A stretch of DNA of 21,309 bases from 20-14-all-45-10 sp964435965 (lineage in GTDB: Bacteria; Chloroflexota; Dehalococcoidia; GIF9; AB-539-J10): contig CAYTBB010000021.1 in NCBI GenBank assembly GCA_964435965.1, forward strand, positions 1 through 21,309. The letters run 5' to 3'. The notes beneath the pieces are model-generated. The model was not told the origin of the DNA, did not search any database, and saw only the letters and a list, made by a program, of their open reading frames with translations. The position numbers were made by a program, and so were the translations under genes. Shown here in pieces: positions 1-6,183 of this stretch (the first letter of the stretch is position 1; each line of letters opens with the position of its first letter).

Positions 1-90
1 TAGTCTCACGCCATACTAGGAGGTACGAAGGGCGGGCATAACAAACAATCCGATGCATTGTTTATGGCATGGTCACAATACACCCCTGTT

Positions 91-115
91 GTGTAATTAC
101 ATAACAAAATAGGCT
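91..115 (+). repeat. Diverged copy of the 38-bp dispersed repeat
   Basis: This stretch aligns without gaps to the second part of the repeat at 3087-3124 (bases 3101-3125), with 20 of 25 positions identical and in the same orientation. It ends in the shared AGGCT. It lies in an otherwise featureless AT-rich stretch (1-248) where I see no supported gene. The match is weaker than that between the other two copies, so common origin is plausible rather than certain. Confidence 0.45.
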
Positions 116-248
116 TTTGTGTCTTTTCAATTTAGCTAGGATGGGCCAATGTGCATAGGAAATTTTCTATGGCCTTCTTTGTTTCCGGGCTGGTTATCGG
201 ATGTTGGTTATGTTGGTGTGATGATTTCTGAATAAAACGGGGTGAATT

Positions 249-431
249 GTGAAAATTGAACTTACTAAGAAGAATTGCGGTCTTTACGATGGGCTTTAGG
301 GATTTGTGGGGCTTCTGGAACAATCAACAGCTTTGATGACAAATGAAGAAGGAGCTTCGTTTGTTGTTGATTATTGTAATGACTTGATTAATGAAGCCAA
401 TCGTTTATCTGAAAAGCTACACAAAGCTTAA
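249..431 (+). pseudogene. Small reading frame interrupted by an in-frame amber codon
   Basis: A GTG at 249 preceded by a GGGGTG ribosome binding site (about 239-244) opens a frame that runs to a TAA at 429-431. Codon 17 (297-299) is TAG. Read through the stop, the product is 60 residues, starting VKIELTKKN and ending in the acidic/polar helix-like stretch NDLINEANRLSEKLHKA. The part after the stop looks like real protein and could also start alone at GTG 306 or ATG 336, giving 31-41 residues. I do not recognise the family. The parsimonious reading is a small gene recently broken by one point mutation. A sequencing error or stop readthrough are alternatives. It lies 90 bp upstream of, and in the same direction as, the small basic protein at 521. 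Confidence 0.45.
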
Positions 432-520
432 TATGGTTGGTGAGTAGGTTACTCAATAAAGCAGCCCAATTTGAATATCAGGTTATCTTTGTGATAATTT
501 GTGAAAAGGGAGGTTTATAT

Positions 521-808
521 ATGCCATATAAAAGTATAGTCGCAAAAAGGGTATATCAGCGGGAATATATGAGGCGGCGAAGGTCTAACATCAAAGGTGA
601 AAAACAAGGGGAAATAAGACTAAATGTTAGACCCAATGTTAAACCTAAGGTAAAAGGAACTAGACTTCGGGATGACCTGCGTGTTGACCTTCCTGGTGGT
701 GAAGCTTTGTGGGGTATTTCTGAAGTGAATAGAGCTAAACTTAGGGATGACCTACGTGTTGACCTTCCTGGTGGTGAAGCTATGTGGGGTATTTCCGAGA
801 TAGATTGA
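521..808 (+). CDS. Small basic protein with tandem 25-residue C-terminal repeat
   Basis: This 95-residue protein starts at ATG 521. The start is chosen because AGGGAGG lies 7 nt upstream, whereas the longer frame from TTG 437 has no such site. The N-terminal 25 residues are strongly basic (MPYKSIVAKRVYQREYMRR and further arginines), typical of small DNA- or RNA-binding proteins found in mobile or accessory regions. A lysine/asparagine-rich linker follows. The C-terminus consists of two copies of a 25-residue unit (LRDDLRVDLPGGEA then L/M-WGISE), the second ending at the stop. The copies differ mainly in the L/M position and the last residues, so the duplication is recent or conserved. No known function is recognised. 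Nucleic-acid binding is inferred from charge only. Confidence 0.6.
   Translation: MPYKSIVAKRVYQREYMRRRRSNIKGEKQGEIRLNVRPNVKPKVKGTRLRDDLRVDLPGGEALWGISEVNRAKLRDDLRVDLPGGEAMWGISEID
665..805 (+). repeat. Tandem 75-bp duplication inside the small basic protein gene
   Basis: Two copies begin at 665 and 740, exactly 75 bp apart, keeping the reading frame. Most differences are silent or single-base, and the shared core around GTGTTGACCTTCCTGGTGG is identical apart from flanking bases. The second copy is cut short by the stop codon after 22 codons. Confidence 0.85.
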
Positions 809-1019
809 CTTTTGTTCTTCACCTATAACTTTTTGCTCCTTACCCTTCCTCTATTCATCTTGTGTTTTAGGGATTAAGGTTGAGGTAGATTAATATTTCA
901 TCTCTTTGCTTGCACCATTTAACTTTGACCTGTCAATTTCTCTCTTTGTGGCTGCAGTTGGTGAATCGCTGTTTGGGCTAAAGTAATTAGCGAAGCTCAA
1001 CAGGCTATAATGGCGATGG

Positions 1020-1799
1020 CTACTTCTTGGATAACCTCGCAATGCGCTTCTCTATCGAAGGGTGTAGCTGTGATTCATGTGCCCATTCATCGGGAGGTGC
1101 AAGCCTTTCCAGTAACGATATCGCAACCTTATTGCTCGTCTTTGCCGCCGCCGCAACATCGCCGGCGTATTCATTTTTCTGGCCTATAAGCGCAAAGGTC
1201 GTCAGGCCTGTAGCAATACCTGGTAGCGTAGCTACTATATCATGTCCTTCAACATAGGGTCCCTCGGTTACTGTTAGTGCTACTAAGATCGCTAGCGCGC
1301 ACGATATTGTCAATTGCTTTGCGAAGCGATGCCCCTTCAGGTGAGTGAGTTCGTGAGCGGCCAAGGCAAGGCGCTCTTGGTCTCCTAGTGTATCCAATAA
1401 GTCCGCGGCAAAGACTATCTGCTTCGTGATAGGAAAACAGCCTGTGCCAGTGAAGCCTTGCATTACACCAAACGGTCGTTTCTTGTGCAACTTTACCTTC
1501 ATCTCTCTAGCCAACTGTGTAAACTCGGGGATTTCAACCCAGGAAACGGTCTTTCTCCCCACAACGAATATTCTGGCTACACCAACTATGTTCCCAACGA
1601 GGAGATTACCCCATAGCAATGCCAGTATGCCAGCCGATATGTATAACACCACTATTGATACCTGCTTAAGGTCAGTGCCGCCGACATAGGAATACAGGTA
1701 CCCTGAGAGAATTGTTACTGAGCAAACTATCACTGCGCATATGTAGATTTTCCCATACAGCCATCCTCTAAATCGACGTCCGAATTCACCAATCGCCAT
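1020..1799 (-). CDS. Membrane-bound M48-family zinc metalloprotease (HtpX-like)
   Basis: This is a predicted integral-membrane zinc endopeptidase of the M48 (HtpX/Ste24-related) family. In a 259-residue product the zinc-binding HELTH motif is at residues 149-153 (AAHELTHLKGHR). The third ligand is E210 in NEYAGD, matching the M48 ExxxD pattern. A C-terminal HPSIEKRIARL segment is typical of the family. Hydrophobic segments lie at about 18-38 and 47-74 before the active site, and at 163-177 and 188-206 after it, so the site should sit at the cytoplasmic face. I chose ATG 1799 because GAGGT lies 8 nt upstream. In-frame upstream starts at 1832 (ATG) and 1859 (TTG) have poorer sites. M48 enzymes commonly act in membrane-protein quality control. 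The actual substrate is unknown. It stands alone, with gaps of 211 bp and about 280 bp on either side. Confidence 0.85.
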   Translation of the reverse strand: MAIGEFGRRFRGWLYGKIYICAVIVCSVTILSGYLYSYVGGTDLKQVSIVVLYISAGILALLWGNLLVGNIVGVARIFVVGRKTVSWVEIPEFTQLAREMKVKLHKKRPFGVMQGFTGTGCFPITKQIVFAADLLDTLGDQERLALAAHELTHLKGHRFAKQLTISCALAILVALTVTEGPYVEGHDIVATLPGIATGLTTFALIGQKNEYAGDVAAAAKTSNKVAISLLERLAPPDEWAHESQLHPSIEKRIARLSKK

Positions 1800-2079
1800 C
1801 TTTAGATACCTCGTATTCTTGTCGAGAACCATTCTAGTCAATATGCGCTCCCCACGCAATCAAGCCCGCCTGACTGCTAATGTCCCCTTATTAGACCCAA
1901 ATAACCTTTGTCATCCGTAAATCGTGCTTAGCCATCATATCCATCAAGCAACATTGTGAGTTCTCGCTTCAACGGATGGCAGTGCTATGGCGAATAAACG
2001 CTATGGCTATGAAACAGGTGTGCGCGGAATAATTTCAACCTTGGAGAGGGAAGTAATTCTGGCAGGGAGATAAATACAA

Positions 2080-2958
2080 CTACTTCAGCCCGAATAATCG
2101 CAAAACCAAATCGTTTTTGTTTCCACTTGTTGATAATCCCTTTTCCCGACACATTGCTTGAAGCTCGCTAACATTATGCCAGTAAGGGTCTTGTAGTCCT
2201 TGCTCTTTGAATCTTTGCCGTAATCGTTCTACAGTTTCAATAGTTCCCTCTTTAAATTCCAAGATTTGTTGCTGTTGCTCTTCATTTTCAATTTCAATAC
2301 CAGCCCAAGCACGGGAAAGCTCATCAGTCCAGAAACTGCACACAGGATTTGATAACAACCCACGAAATTCAGGGTCGTCACAATCAATATAGGTGTATTT
2401 TCGCTTGTCCTCTCCCATATCACCTATTGTCTTGAATTTACCTTTGGCTTCTAGCAATAATTCATACCACCAACTACCATTATTCCCATGTTGAATTTGG
2501 CGACTTGAAGGTTCTTTCAAAAGGGTAGTATATATCGCTCTTAATGTACGGCTACCAACATCTAGTGAAGCATGGCATACAAAAATAATAATTTGATTAC
2601 GTTGCCAGCTTAACGCTTGTTGGAATGCCTTGACCGTATCCTCTAATTTTGTCTGCCCAGCAGGAATCATAGTTGTACCTTCATCAATAAGCATTATGGA
2701 GTTTTCAACACCTATTGCGTGATCAAAGCTGCTAATAACGAAATTATCCGGCAATAGATTTTGCTTTTCTCTAGGGAAGTTCACAACAATTGGCAGTAAA
2801 TCATAATGCCTGCCTATATTTTCAAGTAGGAAATACCCCAACGCACTTGTGCCCATACCTTTTTTGCCTACAATTAAATTGACAGAGGTAGGTTTTATGA
2901 GGTCATACCACAGGTTGTTTTCTTTATCGGCTTCGCTTAAAAATTCATTTATGTCCAT
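2080..2958 (-). CDS. P-loop ATPase with C-terminal SAP domain (HerA/Zot-like, function unknown)
   Basis: The product is 292 residues. The P-loop is VGKKGMGTS (residues 30-38). The Walker B strand is NSIMLIDEG (86-94), followed by a sensor-like strand IIIFVCHAS (124-132), an order like that of HerA/FtsK/Zot-type packaging and transfer ATPases. At the C-terminus (about 257-292) is a SAP motif: a VSELQAMCREKGLS helix, a SGNKNDLVLRL helix and a glycine between them, which in other proteins binds AT-rich DNA. The position that should hold the invariant Walker A lysine is threonine, while lysines occur earlier in the loop. ATP hydrolysis is therefore uncertain. The start at 2958 has AGGAGG just upstream and an extended -10 at 2999, which makes the longer frame from 2994 unlikely. 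A mobile-element or phage-derived DNA-handling role is inferred. Confidence 0.7.
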   Translation of the reverse strand: MDINEFLSEADKENNLWYDLIKPTSVNLIVGKKGMGTSALGYFLLENIGRHYDLLPIVVNFPREKQNLLPDNFVISSFDHAIGVENSIMLIDEGTTMIPAGQTKLEDTVKAFQQALSWQRNQIIIFVCHASLDVGSRTLRAIYTTLLKEPSSRQIQHGNNGSWWYELLLEAKGKFKTIGDMGEDKRKYTYIDCDDPEFRGLLSNPVCSFWTDELSRAWAGIEIENEEQQQQILEFKEGTIETVERLRQRFKEQGLQDPYWHNVSELQAMCREKGLSTSGNKNDLVLRLFGLK

Positions 2959-2998
2959 TTGCCCTCCTAGAGTCAGATTTAGATAGGGTGTCAAACTT

Positions 2999-3008
2999 AT
3001 TATACCAC
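2999..3008 (-). promoter_or_regulatory. Extended -10 promoter of the SAP-ATPase gene
   Basis: On the minus strand the sequence reads TGGTATAAT, a TGn extended -10 with a perfect TATAAT hexamer (2999-3004). Transcription would begin near 2992, about 34 nt before the ATG at 2958. No convincing -35 is seen, as expected for an extended -10. Confidence 0.55.
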
Positions 3009-3086
3009 TGCAAGAAAGTAGCCTGGAACTTCCATGTCTATCGATGCAATGTTTGTCTAAAGTCTATCTATAGTTGCCAGACCAAA

Positions 3087-3124
3087 CATTTTGGACTAAT
3101 ATGCAATTAGGTAACAAAACAGGC
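3087..3124 (+). repeat. 38-bp dispersed repeat, left copy
   Basis: It matches the reverse complement of 20973-21010 at 36 of 38 positions. It contains a dyad, CTAAT-ATGCA-ATTAG, followed by GGTAACAAAACAGGC. It lies in the noncoding gap between the SAP-ATPase and histidine kinase genes. It could be an end or recombination site of an element, or a genome-wide dispersed repeat. Confidence 0.85.
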
Positions 3125-3206
3125 TACTGTGCAGCGGTAAAACAATTTGGGCTTGTGTAGTACCTTGGATAGATGATCTCAAGCTGAGTAGTTAGAGCAT
3201 CATGAT

Positions 3207-4349
3207 TTAGCTAGGCACCTGCACTATCAAAGTTGTCCCTTTACCTGGTGTTGATCGCATTTCAATAGTGCCACCCATTAGCTGGGCTCGCTGTTGCATC
3301 CCAGCTAAACCAAGCTTACCCACACTGGTAAAGTCTCCTGGCATTTGAGGTAACTTAAAACCCTTGCCGTTGTCATTAACAGCTAAAACAACCTTATCAT
3401 CACCAAATTCTAGTGTAATCCAAGCCCTCGATGCTTCTGCATGTTTTCTGATATTAGTTAACGCCTCTTGAGCAATGCGGAATAATAGGAGCCCTACCTC
3501 AGTGGACAAGCTTCGTTCACTACCTATCACCTTGACCTGAGCATCAATTCCGTGTTCTTTGGCTAGGTTTTCCGCCATCCACTCCAATGCCGCTAATAAG
3601 CCGAGTTGATCTAGTATGGGAGGTCTTAGGTCCTGAGCACAGCGCCGTAAGTCTTCTAGTGTCCCAATTGCTTGGCTGCGCAGCTTCTCTAAAAATTGTT
3701 TACGACCCGTGGCAGATAACTTCTCGCTTTTAGTCGAGGTGAGAAAATCTAGGTCCTGCGTGAGAACGAGCAGGGATTGAGCCAAATCGTCATGCAATTC
3801 CCGGGCAATGCGCTCTCTCTCCTCCTCCTGCGCCCTAGTAATCTGGTGGACATAGAGACGAGCCTTATCCTCCAGCCGCTTCTGTTCAGTTACATCACGT
3901 AAGGTCTCTATGGCACCTATTATTTCTCCCTTGTTATCTTTGATAGGGCTCGCCATAAAATGAAGCCATCTACCGTCCTCTCCAAGATCCGGGAAGAAAT
4001 CTTCGGCTTCGTAGGCGCCATCAATCAGGGAAGATTTCTTGCCTTTATCCCGATAGTGTTGTTCAATCTCAGCAGTGGAGCTTCCATCCACTATTAAATC
4101 AGCCATAACCGCTCTCTTCTTAGTATAGAATGCCATCCAGTGTTTGTCCGTCCCGACCATCTCTTCCTTTCTTCTGGCGGAGAGAGATTGGAGCGCTATA
4201 TTCCAGTGAGTGATTTTGTGCTGCTTATTGATGGCAAATGTCGCTATCGGGGAACCATCAATAATTCTGATGAGCATCTCCTCTGCTCTTTTTTGCTCAG
4301 TCAGCCTAAATTTTGCTTCCGCCAATTGCTCTCTCCTCTTGGGGTACAT
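3207..4349 (-). CDS. Soluble PAS-domain sensor histidine kinase, NarL/HisKA_3 type
   Basis: A 380-residue kinase. Residues about 25-155 form a PAS domain ending in ETLRDVTEQKRLED, typical of a PAS/PAC C-terminal motif. The dimerisation and phosphoacceptor segment is EEERERIARELHDDLAQS with H186, the HisKA_3 signature. The HATPase_c domain has the N-box around N299 (ALTNIRKHAEA), DNGKG at 326-330 and the G2 loop GKLGLAGM at 344-351. There are no membrane segments, so it should sense an intracellular cue through PAS. The ATG at 4349 overlaps the end of the response regulator gene by 44 nt, so the two are translationally coupled. An alternative TTG start at 4325 has AGAGGAGA just upstream. Signal and targets are unknown. 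Confidence 0.9.
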   Translation of the reverse strand: MYPKRREQLAEAKFRLTEQKRAEEMLIRIIDGSPIATFAINKQHKITHWNIALQSLSARRKEEMVGTDKHWMAFYTKKRAVMADLIVDGSSTAEIEQHYRDKGKKSSLIDGAYEAEDFFPDLGEDGRWLHFMASPIKDNKGEIIGAIETLRDVTEQKRLEDKARLYVHQITRAQEEERERIARELHDDLAQSLLVLTQDLDFLTSTKSEKLSATGRKQFLEKLRSQAIGTLEDLRRCAQDLRPPILDQLGLLAALEWMAENLAKEHGIDAQVKVIGSERSLSTEVGLLLFRIAQEALTNIRKHAEASRAWITLEFGDDKVVLAVNDNGKGFKLPQMPGDFTSVGKLGLAGMQQRAQLMGGTIEMRSTPGKGTTLIVQVPS

Positions 4350-5007
4350 CGTTAAGGCTAATATAGCCTTCCCTAAGTGCTTTAATTAGCACCTCGGTAC
4401 GGCAACTACAACCCATTTTGTTAAAGATGTTAGTCAGGTGAGCTTTCACCGTGCGCAAGCTGAGAAACAGCTCGGTGGCAATATCCTTGTTGCTCATCCC
4501 TCTAGCCACTAACCTCAGAATTTCAATTTCCCTGGAGGTTAGCTGGCCACCACCCTGCCTCTCACCGGTCTTCTTGGCTGATCCGCCTACATGTTGCAAA
4601 AGCCTGTCGGTTACCACCGGGTCAAGCACCGACTCACCGGAGCGCACAGCACGGATAGCCCCGGCAATCTCGCTGCTGCGTGCGCTCTTCAGTAAGTAGC
4701 CACAGGCACCGGCCTCCAGAAGTCCAATGATGTAGCGGATGTCGTTATAGGCAGTCAATACCAATACCGCTGTAGATGGGCTTGCCTGCTTAATTAACTT
4801 CGTAGCCTCAATGCCACTAAGCTTAGGCATGACAATATCCATTATGACTAAATCGGGCTCCAGCTCACTGCCTAACCTGACCGCTTCTTCACCATCACCA
4901 GCCTCACCGACTACTTCAAAGTCCTTCTCCCCATTAAGCAGGTTACGCATGCCTTCCCTTAGCACGGCATGGTCATCGGCAATTACAATCCTTATCTTCG
5001 CCCTAAT
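4306..5007 (-). CDS. NarL/FixJ-family response regulator, probable ATT start
   Basis: This is a receiver domain plus LuxR-type helix-turn-helix regulator, cognate to the kinase it overlaps. With the start at 5007 it has 233 residues: the acidic pair D11-D12 (VIADDHA), phosphoacceptor D57 (IMDIVMP), T85 and K107, then the HTH at about 156-214 (LTSREIEILRLVARGMSNKDI). The first usual start codon in frame is GTG 4965, but that would remove strand beta-1 and both acidic residues. Between the upstream stop and GTG 4965 there is no in-frame ATG, GTG or TTG. ATT 5007 has AAGGAAGG just upstream and a promoter about 40 nt further up, so it is the best candidate start. The other candidate is ATA 4995. 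Target genes are unknown, possibly including the divergent cluster at 5201. Confidence 0.85.
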   Translation of the reverse strand: MRAKIRIVIADDHAVLREGMRNLLNGEKDFEVVGEAGDGEEAVRLGSELEPDLVIMDIVMPKLSGIEATKLIKQASPSTAVLVLTAYNDIRYIIGLLEAGACGYLLKSARSSEIAGAIRAVRSGESVLDPVVTDRLLQHVGGSAKKTGERQGGGQLTSREIEILRLVARGMSNKDIATELFLSLRTVKAHLTNIFNKMGCSCRTEVLIKALREGYISLNDVPQEERAIGGSKI

Positions 5008-5046
5008 ATGGCCTTCCTTACTATCAAGCGCTTGATTACTAAACCA

Positions 5047-5088
5047 ATTTTAAACTGTGCGGCGGATAATCTCAACGGATAATCTCAA
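5047..5088 (-). promoter_or_regulatory. Sigma70-type promoter of the two-component operon with tandem 13-bp repeat
   Basis: On the minus strand TTGAGA (5070-5075) and TAAAAT (5047-5052) are separated by exactly 17 bp. This gives a start near 5040 and a leader of about 33 nt before ATT 5007. The -35 lies inside a perfect tandem repeat of 13 bp (5063-5075 and 5076-5088, plus-strand CGGATAATCTCAA). That is the expected layout for a regulator binding pair, so autoregulation is possible. Confidence 0.6.
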
Positions 5089-5200
5089 CAAGGTCATAAG
5101 ATATAGGACTTCAGGGCATATGAAAATGGAACTTTGGGTCGATGTGTGATCGCCTGCCAACAAGTATTCTATAAGTAGAGTAAGAAACAGGAGGTCGCCG

Positions 5201-5356
5201 ATGGTGCGGTCGAGAAGGAACAACAGAGAGCCTGTCACTGATGACGAAAGGCCGAAACAGCAAATAACAATCCTGGCAGTACTAGCCAGAGCTGCAGACG
5301 ATAGCCAGTTCTTAGCTCGGCTTGCTGAGAATCCGGAGGAAGTGAAATGGGATTAA
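5201..5356 (+). CDS. 51-residue peptide with a Nif11/NHLP-leader-like C-terminal half
   Basis: ATG 5201 has a perfect AGGAGGT 5 nt upstream. The product begins MVRSRRNNREPVTDDERP, a charged, probably disordered arm. It then has a segment ILAVLARAADDSQFLARLAE followed by NPEEVKWD. This second part resembles the pattern of leader peptides of the Nif11/NHLP type (hydrophobic helix, acidic Asp, phenylalanine, Leu, then an acidic-Pro-Glu end), but no cleavage motif or core peptide follows. It may simply be a small conserved helical protein. The stop codon overlaps the next ATG (5347) by 10 nt, so it is coupled to the RAM-domain gene. It is the first gene of the plus-strand cluster running to at least 6153. 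Confidence 0.65.
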   Translation: MVRSRRNNREPVTDDERPKQQITILAVLARAADDSQFLARLAENPEEVKWD

Positions 5357-5673
5357 GAGCATATTTGCTGGTTAAGGTAAAGGGCAACATAGAACAGGAA
5401 GAGTTCATCGAGCCATTGAGAGAAGTGGAACGGATACCCGGGGTGGAGTTCGTTGATCCCGTTATCGGGGCATTCGATATGGTAATCAAGGTGGATGCAC
5501 CGGTGACGGTAGAAGCCATAGCTGCCGAAGTTCAGGATAATCAGTGGTTCGAAGATATGAAGATACTAAAGGTCATCAACATATTTGAACTTTCAAGTAT
5601 GAAAGGGGAGAGACACTTTGATTTGGTTGGTGTGGGAAATCGCAGAAGGAGGTTAAAGTTTAATGAGGAGTAA
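5347..5673 (+). CDS. Stand-alone Lrp/AsnC ligand-binding (RAM) domain protein
   Basis: This 108-residue protein matches the RAM/Lrp-AsnC C-terminal fold. It has a strand AYLLVKVKG, helix EEFIEPLREVERIPGVEFVDPVIG, strand FDMVIKVDA, helix TVEAIAAEVQD and strand KILKVINIFEL. The DNA-binding winged helix of full-length Lrp proteins is absent, so it is not a transcription factor alone. Stand-alone RAM proteins are thought to bind amino acids or small ligands and to form dimers or octamers. GGAGGA sits 6 nt before the ATG, and the gene overlaps both neighbours (10-11 nt), indicating coordinated synthesis with the small peptide and the AtpI/AtpZ-like protein. The tail after residue 85 is basic (RRRRLKF) and extends past the usual domain end. 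Confidence 0.8.
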   Translation: MGLRAYLLVKVKGNIEQEEFIEPLREVERIPGVEFVDPVIGAFDMVIKVDAPVTVEAIAAEVQDNQWFEDMKILKVINIFELSSMKGERHFDLVGVGNRRRRLKFNEE

Positions 5674-5905
5674 CATAATAAAACAGCAAGAGTACTCAAA
5701 AAATGAGCCGAAAGTGGTATTGAAGTTGTTAGCCCACACTGGGGGAGTAAGTTTTATTTGTATCGGTGGAGCAATGGCTATCGGAATGATGGTTGGCGGA
5801 CTAAACCACGCGGGAGAGTTGTTCGCTTTGATTGGAGCCACCATCGGGCTGGGTATCACTTTGGGCTACATTTATTACAGCTTTAGACGCATTAACAATC
5901 GCTAG
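5663..5905 (+). CDS. AtpI/AtpZ-like ATP synthase accessory membrane protein
   Basis: An 80-residue protein with a short polar N-terminus and two hydrophobic segments (about 27-47 and 53-73) rich in glycine, ending in a basic tail (SFRRINNR). The glycine pattern GGAMAIGMMVGG and ALIGATIGLGITLGY fits the AtpI/AtpZ family. In other bacteria these small membrane proteins assist ATP synthase c-ring assembly or ion supply. The start ATG 5663 overlaps the preceding gene by 11 nt and has AAGGAGG upstream. The ATP synthase c subunit follows after 17 bp, which strongly supports the assignment. The usual neighbour atpB (subunit a) is missing between the two genes. Confidence 0.75.
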   Translation: MRSNIIKQQEYSKNEPKVVLKLLAHTGGVSFICIGGAMAIGMMVGGLNHAGELFALIGATIGLGITLGYIYYSFRRINNR

Positions 5906-5922
5906 AAGGAGGTGAAAGATAA

Positions 5923-6153
5923 ATGGATGGAGAAATAGCAAAATTCATCGCAGCAGGTCTGGCAGCAGGCTTGGGAGCTATTGGGCCAGGAATAGGAGTT
6001 GGCGTTTTAGGTTCTGGAGCTATGGGGGCATTGGGACGCAACCCTGAGGCAAGAGGAACGATAATGAGCAACATGCTCATTGGCATTGCCTTTTGCGAGT
6101 CCATTGCTATCTATGCTTTGGTAATAGCCATCGTTATCCTGTTCGTTTTGTGA
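5923..6153 (+). CDS. atpE: F-type ATP synthase subunit c
   Basis: This 76-residue two-helix hairpin is the proteolipid that forms the rotor ring of the F0 motor. The first helix carries the glycine-rich GPGIGVG motif (21-27). The polar loop has RNPEA (39-43). The second helix carries the essential carboxylate E59 in FCESIAIY. At the position equivalent to the sodium-ligand glutamine of Na+-type rings (P22 plus 4) there is valine, so proton rather than sodium coupling is inferred. AAGGAGG lies about 10 nt before ATG 5923. The gene is preceded by an AtpI/AtpZ-like gene, but none of atpB, F, H, A, G, D or C follows. The next gene, 30 bp on, encodes a Toprim protein. The ATP synthase operon is therefore split here, or this is an extra copy. 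Confidence 0.95.
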   Translation: MDGEIAKFIAAGLAAGLGAIGPGIGVGVLGSGAMGALGRNPEARGTIMSNMLIGIAFCESIAIYALVIAIVILFVL

Positions 6154-6183
6154 TAGTTATCCCCGAAGATAAGAATATCTGGA

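Noticed and set aside
5235..5519. 94-codon minus-strand frame in the divergent region
   Set aside because: It is antisense to the 51-residue peptide and RAM genes, both of which have excellent ribosome binding sites and sensible proteins. It is Ser/Thr-rich noise.
5347..5673. Lrp/AsnC transcription regulator
   Set aside because: The protein contains only the ligand-binding domain. No helix-turn-helix is encoded before it, and the preceding 51-residue peptide does not look like one.
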